A stretch of 34,950 nt of DNA, taken from assembly GCA_014238785.1 (NCBI GenBank), contig JABAAL010000034.1:1-34950 (forward strand), read 5' to 3'. The position numbers were made by a program, and so were the translations under genes. This document shows, one piece after another, positions 32,481-34,950 of this stretch; position 1 is the stretch's first letter, and every line of letters begins with the position of its first letter. Under the pieces are notes generated by a model. That model was not told where the DNA came from and did no database searches. It was given only the letters and a program-made list of their open reading frames with translations. The stretch comes from Phycisphaerales bacterium (GTDB taxonomy: Bacteria; Planctomycetota; Phycisphaerae; Phycisphaerales; SM1A02).

Positions 32481-34733
32481 TTATTCGAATTCACAGCCCC
32501 AGTGGCCTATGATATAGAGAATATCGCCATTTTGAATCATGCCATCTCCATTAACATCGTACAACTCTAAATCCAATGGGTCGGTAGATTCCCAATGAGA
32601 AATCACCTCTAATAAATCGATAACTCCGACAATTCCATCGCCGTTGATGTCGCCATCACAAGGAATATCATGTTGGCATTGGTTACCAACGATTGAAAGT
32701 AGCCCTTGCCCTTGCGCGGCCGAAGAAAACCCTCCAACACGAATGAGGTAGAAATCATCTTCTGTCACAGCAAACGTGACCTCTGAAGTAAAACCTCCAC
32801 ATAAATCGCCATCACCATTGCACGCAACTTGTTCCAGAGCATCACAGTCAAATTCCTCGCCAAATGAATACACAACAATGTCGGTATCAAAATCAGCGCT
32901 GTCACAAGTACTCGCCTCGACAACCCCTGATTCACATGCTTGGTACTTGAACCAAACATCATTCGCTACATCGCCAAGAAAAGATTCTTCACACATCTGA
33001 GGGTCCATTGGTGTATTCCCTGATGTTGCGCCCAATGTCGTAAATCCCCACTGCCCAATGCCTACTTCTCTAGCGTTTACGCACGTGTCATTATCAACAG
33101 CATTGCAAACATTATCTGAGCAAAATACTCCAAGACCCAGTGGGTATCCATTGGCTTCATTGCAGTCATAGACCAACATATTATTACAAGTGTCATCTAA
33201 ACAACAAGCGGTCGGGACAGATACATCACACCAACCCAAACTGCAACTTGTATCGTTTCCCAAATATATTCCGCCACCTTCATTGCACTGAGATTGGTTG
33301 ATGCCATCGGTACACAACCCAGAACCATCAAGACAACATGCACCGTGCAATGGTATACAACTATTATTTAGACAAATAGTACCAATACCCCAGAATAAAC
33401 CTCCAGAATTTTCGCATTCTTCTTCGGGCATTTCTGTGCAAGATTGACCGTTGCAGCAAGCGCCACTCAACGTAGTTTCTACACAGTCCAAAGAACAAGC
33501 AACGACATTGAATAAATAGTTTTCAATTGTATGCCGCACAGTAGGATGAAAACTCAAGAGAATATTAGACATTCCTCCAGGACATGAATGGCAATAACTC
33601 ATAAGTGTCCCGATGTCGGAATTATCCGAGCAATCAATGCCGCAATTATCAATTGGAGGCGAGTAATTGTGGGTATGGGCTGTACCACAATTGTGCCCTG
33701 TTTCATGTGCAACGACATACACATCCCAGTTGTTCCAATGGTTGTCTTGTAATGGGAGAGGAAACGAACCGGATAAATTTGCGGATACAGCGTATCCATT
33801 GCTCGTACACACACCGTTTAAAAAAGCAATCCCACCGCCTAAATTTCTCCCGCTGAGAAAATGAGCAAGATGTCGGTCAACGCCTTGCATATTCGATTCC
33901 CAATAGGATTGAAATTGAGAAAGTTGGGCGTTGGTCGAAAGGCTATCCCATGGATCAGATGCATCATTCCAAATTCGCAAAAATGAAATTTGGGTTTCCA
34001 CATCCATATCTGTTTTAAATATTGTTGACAGTGCACCAAAGAGGGTCGCCGCATATTCGCCGCTGGCGTCTACGCTACCACCAAACAACTCTGTGAATTC
34101 CCAATCAGTCTCTACAGCAATTCTTAGAGCTTGACAGTCACCCCCAGCGAAATTGTTTCTTGAACGGGCTCTCCTTTGCTCCATTGCATTGCCCGAATCA
34201 ACCACGTCACAATAAAAGTCTTTCCAATGCATATCTTCTGGATCAACGTCGTTTAAGTTATACACAGCGGTCCACCCGAGTGAAGTATCTTTAGCAATCA
34301 CGTACGTTTGTCCGTCGCTTTCAATCAAGCCGTTTGTCGTATGTTCGCCTAATGCTAAAAATACTCTAGAACTTGGATCACCCTCGATTACGCCGCGAAG
34401 CAAGCGAACATCCGGCTTTGATTTTTTTCGATGAATTGTGTCACCCAAATAATTAACTGATGCTAGAACGATTTGTGCATCGGGAGTAAATACATCAAAC
34501 TCCTGCAATCGCAATGTAACGCTTGCATCCATTCCAAGAGGAAATTCTCGGACAACAATCGTGTCGTGTACATCAGTATTCCGCAACGAATCCTTCTCGA
34601 TTGATACCGCGACTCCATTGAACGCCGCAACTTCGGGAGGATTCACTTTTGTTTTTTCAATTGATAAATCTTGCGTTGCAGCAAGTATCGAAATTACAAG
34701 TATTGTGTTTACTAACAAATCATTCTCTCTCAA
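32481..34733 (-). CDS. Secreted metzincin (reprolysin-like) metalloprotease with cysteine modules and dockerin-type C-terminus
   Basis: A 750-residue protein with a signal peptide (about 1-19, LLVNTILVISILAA). The metzincin zinc site HETGHNCGTAH places H343, H347 and H353, and the Met-turn is M378 in LMSYCH, fitting M12B/reprolysin-like enzymes. Downstream are three cysteine modules of about 35 residues starting GACCNGQSC, GACCLDGSGLC and TACCLDDTC. These are followed by a domain (NDTCVNAREV to LIRVGGFSSAAQGQGLLSIV) clearly related to that in the 29109-32336 protease. It ends with two EF-hand-like loops, DINGDGIVGVID and DVNGDGMIQNGD, and the tail IGHWGCEFE. GAGAGA precedes the ATG. It likely degrades proteins outside the cell. 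Confidence 0.92.
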   Translation of the reverse strand: MRENDLLVNTILVISILAATQDLSIEKTKVNPPEVAAFNGVAVSIEKDSLRNTDVHDTIVVREFPLGMDASVTLRLQEFDVFTPDAQIVLASVNYLGDTIHRKKSKPDVRLLRGVIEGDPSSRVFLALGEHTTNGLIESDGQTYVIAKDTSLGWTAVYNLNDVDPEDMHWKDFYCDVVDSGNAMEQRRARSRNNFAGGDCQALRIAVETDWEFTELFGGSVDASGEYAATLFGALSTIFKTDMDVETQISFLRIWNDASDPWDSLSTNAQLSQFQSYWESNMQGVDRHLAHFLSGRNLGGGIAFLNGVCTSNGYAVSANLSGSFPLPLQDNHWNNWDVYVVAHETGHNCGTAHTHNYSPPIDNCGIDCSDNSDIGTLMSYCHSCPGGMSNILLSFHPTVRHTIENYLFNVVACSLDCVETTLSGACCNGQSCTEMPEEECENSGGLFWGIGTICLNNSCIPLHGACCLDGSGLCTDGINQSQCNEGGGIYLGNDTSCSLGWCDVSVPTACCLDDTCNNMLVYDCNEANGYPLGLGVFCSDNVCNAVDNDTCVNAREVGIGQWGFTTLGATSGNTPMDPQMCEESFLGDVANDVWFKYQACESGVVEASTCDSADFDTDIVVYSFGEEFDCDALEQVACNGDGDLCGGFTSEVTFAVTEDDFYLIRVGGFSSAAQGQGLLSIVGNQCQHDIPCDGDINGDGIVGVIDLLEVISHWESTDPLDLELYDVNGDGMIQNGDILYIIGHWGCEFE

Positions 34734-34817
34734 GCCACGCCGTGTACTGTTTCCTAATCCTAATCATGACTCATACTACGCCAGTTAGCAAGAAATAAAT
34801 GCTTAAAACCCATTTAT

Positions 34818-34850
34818 TTACGGGCAAACGCCCCAATCATCTATTTCATA
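34818..34850 (-). pseudogene. Orphan remnant of a dockerin-type C-terminus
   Basis: The minus strand reads YEIDDWGVCP followed by TAA, with an in-frame TGA just before the Tyr codon. The DDWGVCP end matches the tails of the neighbours (GAWGACP at 29109, DAWGDCPE at 34916). With only ten codons it cannot be a gene; it looks like the last piece of a lost paralogue. Chance is possible but unlikely given position and stop. Confidence 0.5.
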
Positions 34851-34868
34851 TCAACCTTTCAATAAAAA

Positions 34869-34902
34869 ACGCCCGCTAGTTATGGTAACTAGCGGGCGTC
34901 TA
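34869..34902 (-). terminator. Intrinsic terminator of the gene entering from the right
   Basis: ACGCCCGCTAGTTA (34869-34882) pairs perfectly over 14 bases with TAACTAGCGGGCGT (34886-34899) around a TGG loop. On the minus strand the hairpin is followed by a T-rich run, so it ends the transcript of the dockerin-tailed gene whose stop is at 34916. Confidence 0.9.
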
Positions 34903-34915
34903 TTGTTAAGAATAA

Positions 34916-34950
34916 TTACTCAGGACAATCGCCCCAAGCATCAATTGCCA
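34916..34950 (-). CDS. C-terminal end of another dockerin-tailed secreted protein (partial)
   Basis: Only the last 10 full codons and the stop are in the window: the minus strand reads AIDAWGDCPE then TAA. The DAWGDCP sequence matches the tails of the two complete proteases to the left, so this is very likely a third, complete gene of the same secreted type running in from beyond 34950. Its catalytic part, if any, is not visible. Confidence 0.65.
   Translation of the reverse strand, partial: AIDAWGDCPE

Larger units (their letters stand above)
34734..34915. other. Gap between two dockerin-tailed genes
   Basis: About 180 bases holding an orphan C-terminal remnant (34818-34850) and a terminator (34869-34899). 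Nothing else was recognised; the start region of the metzincin gene lacks a defined promoter. Confidence 0.5.

Noticed and set aside
1..34950. CRISPR array, tRNA, rRNA, insertion sequences, phage integrase or a defence-system cluster.
   Set aside because: I looked for regular repeats, cloverleaf patterns and typical transposase or nuclease motifs on both strands and saw none; the window is chromosomal housekeeping plus a secreted-protease block.

Overview
The window looks like a chromosomal segment of a planctomycete of the Phycisphaerae type. This is inferred from gene content: secreted metalloproteases ending in two EF-hand-like (dockerin-type) repeats and a short WG-x-C-P tail, futalosine-route menaquinone synthesis (MqnD), a very large AsmA-like protein, an enlarged glutamyl-tRNA synthetase, and YHS/TRASH-like cysteine domains. 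Base composition is moderate and genes are tightly packed, often overlapping by 1-16 bases. I see no rRNA, tRNA, CRISPR array, transposase or phage gene.

Layout. Positions 1-1388 (minus): a GroES-like co-chaperone followed by aroA, whose 3' end leaves the window. Positions 1723-4173 (plus): hppD and hmgA, the first ring-modifying and ring-opening steps of tyrosine breakdown. They converge on fahA (4234-5496, minus), the last enzyme of the same pathway. fahA is the promoter-distal member of a long minus-strand run from 16331 to 4234: trpE, a giant AsmA-like protein, a LOG-family protein, a putative lipoprotein, a CDP-alcohol phosphatidyltransferase (pssA), gltX, an unrecognised conserved protein translationally coupled to fahA, then fahA. 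The run mixes tryptophan synthesis, envelope lipid functions, tRNA charging and tyrosine catabolism. No glutathione-type maleylacetoacetate isomerase is visible between hmgA and fahA in this window.

Positions 16366-19738 (plus): an ABC ATPase overlapping ruvC, then a 420-base non-coding stretch, a secreted cyclophilin with a helical-repeat N-terminal half, and a tandem ACT-domain protein. The non-coding stretch holds a TATAAT box and two copies of a covarying hairpin element. Positions 19735-22073 (minus): mqnD preceded by an overlapping acyl-CoA ligase gene. Positions 22119-25142 (plus): a SPOR-like lipoprotein and a PgpH-type 7TM-HD phosphodiesterase. Positions 25194-27859 (minus): mutY followed by an overlapping secreted protein of unknown function. 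Positions 28159-28983 (plus): a secreted protein with four cysteine modules.

The right end (29109 onward, minus) is a block of secreted, dockerin-tailed proteins: an M36-like protease, a metzincin, a 10-codon orphan remnant of a third C-terminus, and the last codons of another such gene at the window edge. The two proteases share a cysteine-rich repeat and a roughly 130-residue domain, which points to module exchange among paralogues.

The strongest candidates for something undescribed are the covarying RNA elements at 17593-17867, the unknown protein coupled to fahA, and the gene-block evolution at 32.5-34.95 kb.
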